Part shown: positions 38,983 to 48,148 of the stretch, piece by piece
How positions within the stretch are numbered: position 1 is the first letter of the stretch
Layout of the letters: the number at the start of each line of letters is the position of its first letter
Origin: AC-32 sp963736055
GTDB lineage: Bacteria; Actinomycetota; Thermoleophilia; Gaiellales; Gaiellaceae
NCBI GenBank assembly: GCA_963736055.1
Contig: CAVTNM010000008.1
Coordinates: 558,001-622,000, forward strand
Direction of reading: 5' to 3'
Length of the DNA: 64,000 nt
Made by a program: the position numbers and the translations under genes
The notes under the pieces: generated by a model
The model's input: the letters and a program-made list of their open reading frames with translations, nothing else
Told to the model about the DNA's origin: nothing
The model's database searches: none

Positions 38983-41022
38983 CGCAGGCGGTACAGAACG
39001 TACCGCGACCCCGAGTAGACGCGCGGCAGCGCGAAGCGCTCGTGCAGCACCCGCGTCCGGTCGACCAGCAGCCAGCCGGCGCCGTAGCGGCGAGGCACCG
39101 AGAGCGGGCCGCCTCGGCGGAAGAAGCGCTGCGCGTCGTGCGCACGCGCGGTCGGGCGGTTGGCGGGCGTGTCGGCCACGTGGGACTGCGGCGCGGCGTT
39201 GATGTAGACGGGCGCGAAGGCGGCCAGCTCGTACGCCGTCTTCGGGTCGGAGAAGACGACGCCGCCCACCGGGACGTTCGCCTTCACGGCTTCGACGAGC
39301 TTCGCCGGCAAGCCGAGCCGCGCGGAGGCCGGGCGGGACCAGTTCGAGTAGCCGTGCACGGCGACCGGGAGCACGAACAGCGCCACGGCCGCCGCGGCGA
39401 GTGCCGGCGGCCCCTCGACCTGCGGGATGCGGCGCCCGAAGAACGCGGCAAGCAGCAGCGCGGCGACGCCCGCCCCGAACGCGACCCAGGTCAACGCGGC
39501 GGGCGCGCCGTGCTCCGGGAGATAGGGGACGCCGAAGTCGCCGGAATACCAGTGCTGGAGGGCGATTCCCGCCACGAGCGCGACCGGCAGCACCGCCCAG
39601 CGCAGAAAGCCCGCGAGCACGAGCGCCCCGCCGACGAGCACGATGTCCCGCGGCGCAAAGCCCACGATCCGGCGTGCCTGCGAGATCGAGACCGCGTCGG
39701 CGAAGTGCGGGAACACGAACGGCAGCAGCGCGACCGCGAAGGTCGCCAGCATCGCGCCGAGCACGAAGGCGCCCCACAGCCGCCGGTAGGCGAAGAGCGC
39801 GAGCGGGACGAGCGCGAGCGAGGCGACGGCGATCGCCCCCGCGCGGCCGAAGAGCTCCGGCGCCAGCCGATAGCTGTGAACGTTGAAGACGTCGAGCTGC
39901 CGCCCGTAGTTCGCGAAAGCCCGTCGCACCTCGCCGTGCGAGGGGTTGTGCGAGACCGTCTCCCGCACGATCGGGAGCAGCCAGAGCACGACGAGCCCTG
40001 TCGGGATCAGGATCGCGGCCAGCGCCGCCGCCGGCCCTGGCGGCGTCGTCGCGCGCATCGAGGATCGCCCGCACGACGAGAAAGCCGGCGAGCCCGACCG
40101 CGACGAGCACCGAATGGCTCGGGTGCACGAGCGCCATCGCGGTCGATGCCGCCGCGATGGAGGCGAAGAGCGGCCAGGAGGGGGCGCGGACGTAGGCGAA
40201 GACCAGCGCGAGCAGCGCCGGGAGCAGCAGCGCCCGCGAGGCGGTCGCCGGGAGGGCGAGGGACGTGTACGCGCCTCCGTGGCCGGGCGCCAGCCCCAGC
40301 AGGGCGAACTGCACGACGGCGGTCGCCACCCCGGCCCAGCGGGAGCGGAAGAGGGCCAGCCCGGCCTCGTAGGTGAGCAGAAAGGACAGCGGCACCAGCA
40401 CCGTGGGCGCGTGCAGCACCACCGAGGGCGGGCCGACGCCGGCCAGCCGCGCGACGATCGCGACCGCGGCATGCCAGAGCGGGAAGGCGTACCCCGGATG
40501 CAGCCCGCCGTCCCGGAACTCGTCGACCGACCGCAGCGAGAGCGAGTCGAAGCTCAGCAGCTTCTGTTCCCGGGCCAGGTGGAAGAAGGCGTCGCCGTCG
40601 TAGCCGGAGACCCACCAGAGCGAGATTCCGGCCACCACGCCGAGTCCGAGCACTCCCAGGCTCCACGCCGAGACTCCTCCCGCACGGGCCGCCGCGAAGG
40701 GCGCCGCGACCACCGCCACGACGACCAGCAGCCCGAGCGCCAGCCAGAGCGACGAGTGCAGGGCGAACATGACCGCGGTCGCGCAGAAGAGCGCGCCCAT
40801 GCTCCACGCAAAGGCCGCCGCGAGCCCGCCGAGACCGAGCGCCCGCGCCACCAGCGCGCCCGGCAGGAGCAAGCACGCGATCGCGGCGGCGAGACGAAGC
40901 CCCAGCCCGAGCCCGTGCGCGGGCAGCAGCCGCGAGAGGGCGAGCAGCGCCGGCGCCGCCAGCCACGCGAGCGGAAAGCGCGGGGCGAGGCGCAGTCCGA
41001 GGCCGGAGGCGACGGTGCTCAT
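38979..41022 (-). CDS. Large polytopic membrane protein (possible GT-C type), one frameshift
   Basis: About 680 residues from ATG 41022 (ATGA with the previous gene). Twelve or more helices; an outer loop after helix five holds VSGYDGDAFFHLAREQKLLS and EFRDGGLHPGYAFPLWHAAV, acidic residues placed as in GT-C transferases. The C-terminus is soluble (AAPQSHVADTPANRPTARAH ... GSRYVLYRLR). I do not recognise a named family. At 40035-40040 an inserted A (GCCAGGGCC for GCCGGGCC) breaks the frame. Likely an outer-face glycosyltransferase or polymerase; inferred from topology and operon only. Confidence 0.62.
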
Positions 41023-42111
41023 CGCCTCAGCAGGCGGGCGACCTGGACGAGCGCCGGCTTGAGGTCGTCGCGCGCGAAGACCGCGTCCACGTACGGCGGC
41101 CGCTGTGGCGCGGGCCGCTCGCCGGGCAGGAGCGTGATCGCCCAGCGGCGGCGGCGTCCGTTCATCGACACCGGTGCAGGCCGCTCCCCGGTCAGATCCT
41201 GGTAGGCGATCCGCGGCAGGTCGACCCCGCACGCAGACGCGAGCCCGTGCCACTGCCACAGCCGCGGGTTGACCTCGATCAGCTTGAACGACCCGTCCCG
41301 GCGGTCGCGCTTGAACTCCACCTGCGACAACCCCTTGTGCTCCAGTGCACGAAGCACTTCGAGCCCCTGCTCGACGACCTCCTCGACCCAGAACGCCTCG
41401 CCCACCCGGCAGGTGCCGACTCCGGGGGGCGTCTGGCGCAGCTTGCGGCCGCAGAAGAGACCGAGCGCTTCGCCGTCCGCGGCGAGATAGCTGCCGAGCG
41501 TGTAGAGCTCCTCGTCTCCGCCCGGAACGACCTCCTGCACCATGGGCTGGTAGGGCTCGGCGTCGCCGAAGGCCCGTTCCACCTCGCTCCCGTTCTCGCA
41601 GCGGAACGCCTGCCGGCCGAAGCGCCGCTTGAAGCCCTCGGTCGCGGAGGGCTTCGACCAGCACCGGGTACCCGAGCTCGTCCGCAGCCAGCCGCGCCTC
41701 CTCGGCCGAGGCCGGATACGAGGTCCGCGGGACGGGCACGCCGGCCGCCTCCGCGGCCTCGAGCTGCCCGCGCTTGGTCTGGATCCGCGCGAGCGTCCTC
41801 CAGGGCGGGAACGGGTAGAGGAACCGGTCGCCGAGCCGATCGGCGCCCCGGGCGATCGCGTTCAAGGGCTCGTCGTGGGTGGCGAAGACGGGAGCCGGCG
41901 CATCGAGCTCGAGCCCGGCAATGAACGACACGAACGCCTCCTCGTCCTGCGGGTCGGGCGAGAGCGCGGGCCGCGCGAACCTGGAGCGGAAGCCGAGCGC
42001 GCTGCCCCGGTGGTCGACCGCGACCACTGGCACGCCCGCGCGCCCGAGCGAGCGGATCGCCGCCAGGCCGTTCACCCAGCCGACGTCGACGACGAGCGCG
42101 GGCGCCTTCAC
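41019..42111 (-). CDS. ATP-grasp ligase-like protein, one frameshift
   Basis: About 363 residues from GTG 42111 (GTGA). PreATP domain APALVVDVGWVNGLAAIRSL and GFRSRFARPALSPDPQ, then LGYPVLVKPSATEGFKRRFG (ATP-binding Lys), YQPMVQEVVPGGDEELYTLG and FKLIEVNPRLWQWHGLASAC (Glu and Asn for Mg). Closest in style to the gene at 34197 and to D-aspartate ligase-like or carbamoyl-phosphate synthase-like ATP-grasp proteins. An extra G near 41647 (GTCGAAGCCC for GTCAAGCCC) breaks the frame exactly at the catalytic lysine. Probably forms an amide bond on a sugar acid or amino acid substituent. Confidence 0.75.
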
Positions 42112-43008
42112 CCGCGCGCCTTCAGCAGCTCTGGCGTCGCCGACTCCGCCAGCCACCGCGCGGCCTCCCTGTAGGTCCGGCCCCTGCTCGCCCCGGAACA
42201 CGAGCCCGCGCAGCCGCAGCGAGAACAGCAGCAGGCTGCGCGCCCTCTCGGCCTCCTTCGGCCCACGGTGCTTCGCGAGGAACCGGATGTGCCCGCGCAC
42301 CTGCTCGCGGAACATCGGCCCCCAGTTCTGGCGCGTGCTCGCCCCGCCGACGTGCACGAATTCCGCATCGGGCGTGAAAAGCACGGTCCAGCCGGCCTGC
42401 CGGAAGCGGTAGCACCAGTCGGTTTCCTCGCTGAACATGAAGAAGTCCTCGTCGAAGAGGCCTACGGTATCCGCGGCCTCGCGCCGGACGAGCAGGCACG
42501 CGCCCATCAGGAACTCGGCCTCCCGCGCCTCGTCGTAGCCGAAGCCGTCGCCGTAGAAGGCGTTCAGCGCCCGCGAGCGCGGGGCGAGCTTGCGTAGGAA
42601 GAGGTACTCGGTCGCGAGCCGCCACACGGTCGGGAAGCCGCGCATCGACGGCTGCAGCGAGCCGTCCGGGTTGAGCAGCTTCGGGCCGACGACCGCGGCC
42701 TCCGGGTGCTCGCCGGTAAAGGACGCGAGCCGCTCGACCGCGCCGTCCAGCGCCCACGCGTCCGAGTTCAGGAGCAGGAAGTAGTCGCCGGACGCGACCC
42801 GCATCCCCGCGTTCGAGCCTCCCCCGAGGCCCTTGTTCTCCTGCTCGATCAGGCGCGCCTCGGGAAACCGCTCCCGGACGAGCTCGAGGGTGCCGTCGGT
42901 CGAGCCGTGGTCGACGACGATCGTCTCGTTCCCACGCACGCTCTCGAGCGCCCGCTCGATCCAGGGCAGCGCGTTGTACGTCACGACGACGACGGAGACG
43001 CTAGCCAT
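42108..43008 (-). CDS. GT2 glycosyltransferase (rhamnosyltransferase-like), one frameshift
   Basis: About 299 residues from ATG 43008, overlapping the previous gene by 8 bases. SVVVVTYNALPWIERALESV, IVVDHGSTDGTLELV, FLLLNSDAWALDGAVE, the catalytic MFSEETDWCYRFRQAGWTV and VHVGGASTRQNWG are all present. These are typical of rfbF/wbbL-like enzymes. An extra G near 42180 (CAGGGGCCGG for CAGGGCCGG) shifts the frame before the tail TYREAARWLAESATPELLKA. Cytoplasmic, acting on the lipid-linked unit. Confidence 0.84.
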
Positions 43009-43975
43009 GGTTCGGGCTGGGGCGCATGAAGCCGCGCAGGCTCTGCCAGCCCAGCAGCAGCGCCCCCGGCAGCGAGAGCGCGAGCGTGACCACGAAGAAG
43101 AGGAAGCCCGTGGCGAAGGCCTTGTCCGCGTCGACGCCGAGGTTCCCGAGGAAGCTGACGAAGAACGACTCGCGGACGGCGATCCCGTTCACCGAGATCG
43201 GTAGGAGCAGCACGAGGAAGAGCAGCGGGCCCATGACGTAGTACGGACGCGGCGAGAGGTCGACGCCGACCGCCTTGCCGGAGAGCCAGATCGCGAGCAC
43301 CCGCACCGTCTGCACAGCCAGGGTCAGCACGAACACGCCGAAGAGCAGGCCGGGGTGGTCGCGGTAGGCGTGAATGCCTTCGTAGACCGACCGGATCGGG
43401 CGCTCGAGCCGGACCTTCCGCAGGAGCGGAACCGAGCGCGCGAGCAGCGGTCGCATCCGGCGCGAGAAGAGCGCGACGGCCAGGATCAGCGTCCCGAGCA
43501 CGAACGCGCCTTCGATCCAGAGGTAGGCGCCGACGTCGTAGTGGCCGAGCGCGAGCACGAAGCCGACCGCGGCCAGGGTCAGGGTGGCCGCCCCGCCGAG
43601 CGCCCGCTCGAGCAGCACCGAGCCGGCCACGGGCCCACCGCGCTCCGGATGCCTGCGGGCGGTCTCGTAGATCCTGACCGCGTCGCCTCCGACCGCCGTG
43701 GGCAGCACCTGGCCCGCGGTGTATGCGACGAAGTAGGCGCGCACGAGCCAGGACAAGCGGTCGTGGATCCCGCGAGCGGCCAGCAGCCGCTGCCAGCGCC
43801 ACGCCATCGGCCACACCGAGAGCACCATGATCGCGACCGCGCCGAGGAAGTAGCCCACGTTCGCGTGCGCGAGGATGTGCAGCGTCTTCGAGAGGTCGAT
43901 CTTCCAGACCAGGTAGGCGAGGCACAGCCCGGTGACGAGGAGCGTCCCGGAGAGGCGGAGAAATCGCTTGTTCAC
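43001..43975 (-). CDS. Lysylphosphatidylglycerol synthase-type membrane protein (UPF0104)
   Basis: 324 residues from GTG 43975; longer in-frame starts would run into the previous gene. Eight hydrophobic segments, WKIDLSKTLHILAHANVGYF near the start, YFVAYTAGQVLPTAVGGDAV and ETARRHPERGGPVAGSVLLE, and PISVNGIAVRESFFVSF near the end match the flippase half of MprF and the AglD-like family. No aminoacyl-transferase half is attached. Relatives flip or bind aminoacylated or glycosylated lipids. With the FemAB-like and ATP-grasp genes this hints at handling of an amino-acid-bearing lipid intermediate. Confidence 0.83.
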   Translation of the reverse strand: MNKRFLRLSGTLLVTGLCLAYLVWKIDLSKTLHILAHANVGYFLGAVAIMVLSVWPMAWRWQRLLAARGIHDRLSWLVRAYFVAYTAGQVLPTAVGGDAVRIYETARRHPERGGPVAGSVLLERALGGAATLTLAAVGFVLALGHYDVGAYLWIEGAFVLGTLILAVALFSRRMRPLLARSVPLLRKVRLERPIRSVYEGIHAYRDHPGLLFGVFVLTLAVQTVRVLAIWLSGKAVGVDLSPRPYYVMGPLLFLVLLLPISVNGIAVRESFFVSFLGNLGVDADKAFATGFLFFVVTLALSLPGALLLGWQSLRGFMRPSPNHG

Positions 43976-43979
43976 GCGG

Positions 43980-45095
43980 CTAGGCGAGCGCTTCGGCATG
44001 GACCGTGCGGAAGCGTACGCACTCGGCTGCGCGGGCCGCCCACTCGAGAGCCTGCTCCCGCGTGATCCCCGTCGCGAGCACGGCGCCCCGGCTGCCGGAG
44101 CGGCCGGCGTAGACCTGGACCCACTCGACTCCGGGGCACGCCGCCGCCTGCTCGAGCCCCTCGGGCTCGCCCGTCTCGCAGGCGACGAAATAGACACAGG
44201 CACCGGCGACCCGGGGGCGACCCGCGAGCTGCTGCGGGTCGATCTCCTCCCCGAGGGCAGCCGAGACCGCGAGGCCGTTCAGGTCGACCCCGAGCGCGGC
44301 CTCGCAGAGCTCCGCGTCGTGGCCGCCGCCGAGGCGCGCCCCCAGCTCGACCACCTTCGGCCCCTCCGGGCCGATGCGCAGCTGGGTCGAGGACGGCCCG
44401 TTCTCGATCCCGAGCGCACGCGTGGCCGCCTCGGCGACCTCGGTCGCCGACCCGCCCCAGTGGCTCGGCCAGACGTGGGCCCGCGGCAGCCGGTCCATCA
44501 CCGTCAGGGGATGGAACCGGCCGGCGCTCGAGAACGCGGTGACGGTCACCTCCGGGCCCTGCGCGAGCTCCTCGACGAGGCAGCGCCCGCTCCTCGACGC
44601 CCGCAGCGCCGCCTGCACGGCCTCCGGCAGCTCCTCCGGAGTGCGAACGAGCGAAAGGCCCCGCCGCCCGTGCCGCTCGGTCGGCTTGACGACGCACGGG
44701 AAGCCGAGCTCGTCGTCCGGCTCGGTCACGACCTTCCAGCGCGTCTGCGGGACGCCCGCCTGCTCGAGACGCTCGCGCTGGCGCAGCTTCGAGCTCGAGA
44801 GAATCGCCGTCTCCTGGGAGATCGGGTGTCGCAGCCCGTACCGCGCCGCAATCCGCGCCGCGGAGCCGACGGCCCAGTCGATCCCGGGGGCGATCACGCC
44901 GTCCACGCGCTCAGCCTCGGCCAAGCGCTCGAGCGCCGGCTCGTCGTCCAGCGAGACGATTGCGCGGCGATCGGCGTAGCGGAAGCCCGGTGCCGCGGGG
45001 TCCCGGTCGACCGCGACCACGAACAGGCCGCGCTCCCGCGCTGCAGCCAGCAGGCCGAGTTGCCCCGGGCCCGCCCCTAGGACGAGTAGTCGCAC
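43980..45095 (-). CDS. ATP-grasp ligase-like protein, first gene of thirteen-gene operon
   Basis: 371 residues from GTG 45095, 8 bases after a GACAAT -10 element. LLVLGAGPGQLGLLAAARER is a glycine-rich PreATP start; ELGFPCVVKPTERHGRRGLS holds the ATP-binding lysine, CLVEELAQGPEVTVTAFS the hinge, and KVVELGARLGGGHDAELCEA the metal site, where Glu is followed by GARLGGG rather than Asn. The same form is seen in the gene at 49526, so these two make a pair distinct from those at 34197 and 41019. Frame intact. Substrate unknown; amide-bond formation expected. Confidence 0.82.
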   Translation of the reverse strand: MRLLVLGAGPGQLGLLAAARERGLFVVAVDRDPAAPGFRYADRRAIVSLDDEPALERLAEAERVDGVIAPGIDWAVGSAARIAARYGLRHPISQETAILSSSKLRQRERLEQAGVPQTRWKVVTEPDDELGFPCVVKPTERHGRRGLSLVRTPEELPEAVQAALRASRSGRCLVEELAQGPEVTVTAFSSAGRFHPLTVMDRLPRAHVWPSHWGGSATEVAEAATRALGIENGPSSTQLRIGPEGPKVVELGARLGGGHDAELCEAALGVDLNGLAVSAALGEEIDPQQLAGRPRVAGACVYFVACETGEPEGLEQAAACPGVEWVQVYAGRSGSRGAVLATGITREQALEWAARAAECVRFRTVHAEALA

Positions 45096-45103
45096 CGGGG
45101 TCC

Positions 45104-45109
45104 ATTGTC
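45104..45109 (-). promoter_or_regulatory. -10 element GACAAT for the thirteen-gene operon
   Basis: Reverse GACAAT, 8 bases before GTG 45095. It is the only promoter-like element I see for the genes down to 30396. Confidence 0.35.
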
Positions 45110-45131
45110 GCGGCGGCATGCGACGGCGCGG

Positions 45132-45137
45132 CATAAT
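45132..45137 (+). promoter_or_regulatory. -10 element CATAAT for the eIF2B-like gene
   Basis: CATAAT, one mismatch from the consensus TATAAT, 6 bases before GTG 45144; leaderless. Confidence 0.55.
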
Positions 45138-45143
45138 GCGGCC

Positions 45144-46013
45144 GTGACCACGATCCTCGGGGAGCGGATCGAGGAGCTCCGAACCGACCGCGAGCACGGC
45201 GGAAGCTGGATGGCCCGTCGGGCCGTCGAGGCCCTCGCCGAGGTCGCCGACGAACCGGCGCCCTCGAGCGAGGCGTTGCTGGAGAGCCTCGTCTCCGCGG
45301 GCCGGGAGCTCGCCGAGAGCCGGCCCGGTGTCGGCGCGGTCTCAGGCGCGATCGGACGGGTCCTCGCGGCGGCGAATGCCCATTTGCAGCTCGAGGTCGA
45401 CCAGCTGCAGCAGCTCGTCCGCGAGGAGGCAGCCGCGCTCGTGGACGGCCGCCGGCGCGCCGCGGCCTCGATCGCCATTCAGCTGCGAGAGCGGCTCGAG
45501 GAGGCCGTCGTGCTGACGCATTCGGCCTCGGCGACCGTGCGGGAGGCTCTGCTCCTGACGCCTCCGGAGCGCGTGATCTGCACCGTCTCGTCGCCGCAGG
45601 ACGAAGGCCGCCCCTTCTCGGAGGAGCTGCGCGAGGCCGGACTGCAGGTCGAGCTCGTCGACGACGACCAGGCGCCGGCTCAGCTGGAGTGGGCCTCGCT
45701 CCTGCTCGTAGGTGCGGACACGGTGTTCCGCTGCGGGACGGTCTCGAACAAGGCCGGGACCCGGGCGCTGGCCGAGGCCGCCGCCGAGGTGACGGTTCCG
45801 ACCGTCGTCGCCTGCGAGGTGATCAAGCTCGCCCCGATGGACGCGGCCGACGCGAACCTGGAAGGCGGGATGTTCGACCTGACGGTGCACGACCTGATCG
45901 ACCACGTGGTGACCGAAGAGGGCGCCTATCCCACGGAGGAGGTCCGCGCCCTCGTCGATCGAACGCCGTTCCTGCAGGAGGGCTACGACCTCCTGCGCAG
46001 GCCGCCGGCCTAG
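45144..46013 (+). CDS. eIF2B/IF-2B family protein (sugar phosphate isomerase-like)
   Basis: 289 residues from GTG 45144. An N-terminal helical domain (residues 1-130) precedes a Rossmann-like domain with VICTVSSPQDEGRPFSEELR, LLLVGADTVFRCGTVSNKAG and VVACEVIKLAPMD, the pattern of eIF2B-alpha, ribose-1,5-bisphosphate isomerase and methylthioribose-1-phosphate isomerase. In the isomerases the loop reads G-D-V-x-N-K with a catalytic Asp; here it is GTVSNK, Thr in place of Asp. The bacterial role is therefore open; it might bind a sugar phosphate without isomerising it. Divergent from the ATP-grasp operon. Confidence 0.78.
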   Translation: MTTILGERIEELRTDREHGGSWMARRAVEALAEVADEPAPSSEALLESLVSAGRELAESRPGVGAVSGAIGRVLAAANAHLQLEVDQLQQLVREEAAALVDGRRRAAASIAIQLRERLEEAVVLTHSASATVREALLLTPPERVICTVSSPQDEGRPFSEELREAGLQVELVDDDQAPAQLEWASLLLVGADTVFRCGTVSNKAGTRALAEAAAEVTVPTVVACEVIKLAPMDAADANLEGGMFDLTVHDLIDHVVTEEGAYPTEEVRALVDRTPFLQEGYDLLRRPPA

Positions 46014-46015
46014 AT

Positions 46016-46033
46016 CTCGGCTTCAACGCCGAG
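46016..46033. terminator. Hairpin between convergent genes
   Basis: CTCGGC, loop TTCAAC, GCCGAG: a perfect 6-bp stem 2 bases after the TAG at 46013, in the 61-base gap before the convergent MFS gene. No T-run follows, so it may be a rho-independent-like pause or mRNA end. Confidence 0.45.
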
Positions 46034-46074
46034 AGGCAGACGCCTAGGTCTTCGAGCGTCGGCCCAGGTGCCGG

Positions 46075-47487
46075 CTACGCCGCTGTCTCCAGACGGGCCT
46101 CAGCCTGCTCGGCCACAGTGGCGGCGCTGCGCCTCGGGATCATGAACGCGGCCAGCGCCCCGATCGCCACGAACGTAGCGCCGACGTAGACGGCGGCGTT
46201 CATGCCGTTCGAGAAGCTTTCGGGCGTGCTGTAGCCGCCGTAGTGCGCGAAGATCGCGGCCAAGACCGCGACGCCGAAGACGCCTCCGAGCTCGCGGATC
46301 GCGTTCAGGGAGCCCGATGCCTGGCCTTCCTCCTGCGGCCGCACGGCGCTGAGAACGACGTTTGCGACCGGAGCGAAGTAGAGCGCCATGCCGATCCCGG
46401 AGAGAATGAACGGGACGACGAGCGCACTGTAGGCGACAGTCGGATTCGAGACTGTTGCGATCCAAGCCAGACCCGCGGCCTGAAGACTCAGGCCGACCGC
46501 CATGATCCTGCCGCCGCCGATTCGATCCGAGAGGGCGCCGGCGATCGGGGCGATGAAGATCGGCATCGCCGTCCACGGCAGGATGCGCAGCCCGGCCTGG
46601 AGGGGCGAGTAGCCCTGAATGACCTGGAAGAACTGCGCCAGCAGGAAGATCGAGCCGAACATCCCGAAGAACATCAGCAACGAGGCGGTATTCGCCGCGG
46701 CGAAGGTCCGGTTGCGGAAGAAGCGCAGCGGCAGCATCGGCGCGGGAGCGCGGGCCTCCCAGAGCACGAACAGCAGCAGCACGAGCAAGCCGCCGGAGAT
46801 CGTCCCGACGACCTCGACGCTCGACCAGCCGACCTCGTTGCCGCGGACGAGACCCCAGACCACGCCGAGCAACCCGACGCTGGCGAGGGCGAGCCCCGGA
46901 AGGTCGAGCACGTCGTTTGGGCCGCGGCTCTCGCGCAGGCGCAGCGCCGCGAGCGGGATCAAGAGGAGCCCGATCGGGACGTTGAGCCAGAAGATCCACT
47001 GCCAGGAGATGCCTTCGACGACCGCGCCGCCGACGAGCGGCCCGATCGCGACGGCCAGTCCGCTGATCCCGCCCCAGGCGCCGAGCACGAGCCCACGGCG
47101 CTCGGCCGGGACCGCGGCGCTCAGGATGGTCAGCGTGAGAGGCGTCACGATCGCCCCGCCGAGGCCCTGGAGAGCGCGCGCGGCGATCAGCACCTCGATG
47201 CTCGGCGCCAGTGCCGCGGCGGCTGAGGCGCCCGTGAAGATCGCGAGCCCGACGACGAACATCCGGCGCCGCCCGAAGCGGTCGCCGAGCGCCGCGCCGG
47301 TGAGCAGCAGCACGGCGAAGGTCAAGGTGTAGGCGTTCACGGTCCACTCGAGGCCGCTCAGGCCCGCGTGGAGGTCCTTGCGGATCACCGGCAGCGCGGT
47401 CGTCACGACCAGGTTGTCGAGCGTGGTCATGAAGAGCGCGACCGAGGTGATCGCGAACGTCCAGATGGTGGCGGTGCGGGGGCTCAT
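46075..47487 (-). CDS. MFS multidrug efflux transporter, DHA2 (14-helix) family
   Basis: 470 residues, ATG 47487 preceded by a purine-rich ribosome site (GGGGAGGGGAG), unlike the leaderless genes around it. LFMTTLDNLVVTTALPVIRK is helix 1 with the D-x-x-x-V-x-x-A-L-P signature, GDRFGRRRMFVVGLAIF is motif A, and IVTPLTLTILSAAVPAERRG leads to motif C (LGAWGGISGLAVAIGPLVGG). Fourteen helices fit EmrB/QacA-type drug/proton antiporters. The TetR gene directly upstream in the same direction, with a shared 14-base motif, should control it. Unrelated to polysaccharide synthesis as far as can be seen. Confidence 0.9.
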   Translation of the reverse strand: MSPRTATIWTFAITSVALFMTTLDNLVVTTALPVIRKDLHAGLSGLEWTVNAYTLTFAVLLLTGAALGDRFGRRRMFVVGLAIFTGASAAAALAPSIEVLIAARALQGLGGAIVTPLTLTILSAAVPAERRGLVLGAWGGISGLAVAIGPLVGGAVVEGISWQWIFWLNVPIGLLLIPLAALRLRESRGPNDVLDLPGLALASVGLLGVVWGLVRGNEVGWSSVEVVGTISGGLLVLLLFVLWEARAPAPMLPLRFFRNRTFAAANTASLLMFFGMFGSIFLLAQFFQVIQGYSPLQAGLRILPWTAMPIFIAPIAGALSDRIGGGRIMAVGLSLQAAGLAWIATVSNPTVAYSALVVPFILSGIGMALYFAPVANVVLSAVRPQEEGQASGSLNAIRELGGVFGVAVLAAIFAHYGGYSTPESFSNGMNAAVYVGATFVAIGALAAFMIPRRSAATVAEQAEARLETAA

Positions 47488-47509
47488 CGTCTCCCCTCCC
47501 CTCTTAGGT

Positions 47510-47523
47510 AGTTATCGCTCACT
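47510..47523. promoter_or_regulatory. Putative TetR operator upstream of the MFS gene
   Basis: AGTTATCGCTCACT. Thirteen of fourteen bases match the motif at 48117-48130 in front of the TetR gene. It lies 22 bases before the MFS start. Confidence 0.45.
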
Positions 47524-47535
47524 TACTCCGTCTCC

Positions 47536-47552
47536 AAAAAAACACGTGGTGT
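47536..47552 (-). terminator. Probable terminator of the TetR gene
   Basis: On the reverse strand a short stem (ACAC, CAC, GTGT) is followed by seven T's, directly at the TetR stop codon. A T-run of this length is rare in this window. Confidence 0.4.
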
Positions 47553-48107
47553 CACTCCAATGGCGGCAGGCATGCCTCGAGCAGCTTCTTCGCCCAGGGC
47601 GCCTTCTGGTCGAGCAGGTCCATCGAGGCGAAGACGTTCAGCAGCATCCCGAAGGCGAAGAAGTCGCGAATGCGCTCCGGTCCGGCTCCCGACACCTGCT
47701 CTGCATATTCGACGAGCTTGCCGTAGCCGTCGCGGACGACCTCGCGCACGTCCTCGTCGCCGCAGTCCGCGTAGGCCTGCATCTGCGCCCGAAGGCGAGT
47801 GCGGTCGCTCAGCAGCGCCACGTAGGCCTTGCCGATGGCGTCGAGCGCTTCCTCGCCGCTCTTGCCGGCCGCCGCGTCCTGGAAGACCTCGAGCGTCTGG
47901 CGCAGGCAGCGCCGAACGGACTCGAGATAGAGCTCCTTCTTCGTGCCGAAGAGCCGGAAGAGGTACGGCTGCGAGACCCCGGCCTTCCGGGCGATCGTGT
48001 CGGTCGAGGTCCCGTGCAGGCCGTGCTCGCCGAACTCCTCCAGCTGCGACGAGCAGGATGTCCTCGCGGCGCTCGTCGGCGGTTTTTCGGGTCGTGACTG
48101 CGTGCAT
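47552..48107 (-). CDS. TetR family transcriptional regulator, one frameshift
   Basis: About 184 residues from ATG 48107, 8 bases after TAACTT. The N-terminal DNA-binding domain reads TADERREDILLVAA then EEFGEHGLHGTSTDTIARKA and GVSQPYLFRLFGTKKELYLE, a standard TetR helix-turn-helix. The C-terminal ligand domain includes LRAQMQAYADCGDEDVREVV and FFAFGMLLNVFASMDLL. An extra G near 48048 (GCTGGAGGAG for GCTGAGGAG) breaks the frame at the start of helix 2. It likely represses itself and the efflux pump downstream. Confidence 0.83.
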
Positions 48108-48115
48108 CGCGTTGT

Positions 48116-48121
48116 AAGTTA
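48116..48121 (-). promoter_or_regulatory. -10 element TAACTT of the TetR gene
   Basis: Reverse TAACTT, 8 bases before ATG 48107, lying inside the putative operator so that repressor binding would block it. Confidence 0.4.
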
Positions 48122-48130
48122 TCACTCACT
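48117..48130. promoter_or_regulatory. Putative TetR operator at its own promoter
   Basis: AGTTATCACTCACT, within an imperfect palindrome GTAAGTTATCACTCAC (6 of 8 half-site positions pair). It overlaps the -10 element. Confidence 0.45.
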
Positions 48131-48148
48131 CACAACGTCGTCAAAGGC

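Noticed and set aside
37732..43008. A single open frame of 1,758 codons on the reverse strand
   Set aside because: It passes through five separate genes and is open only because of high GC and single-base breaks. Recognisable family starts and stops inside it show several proteins.
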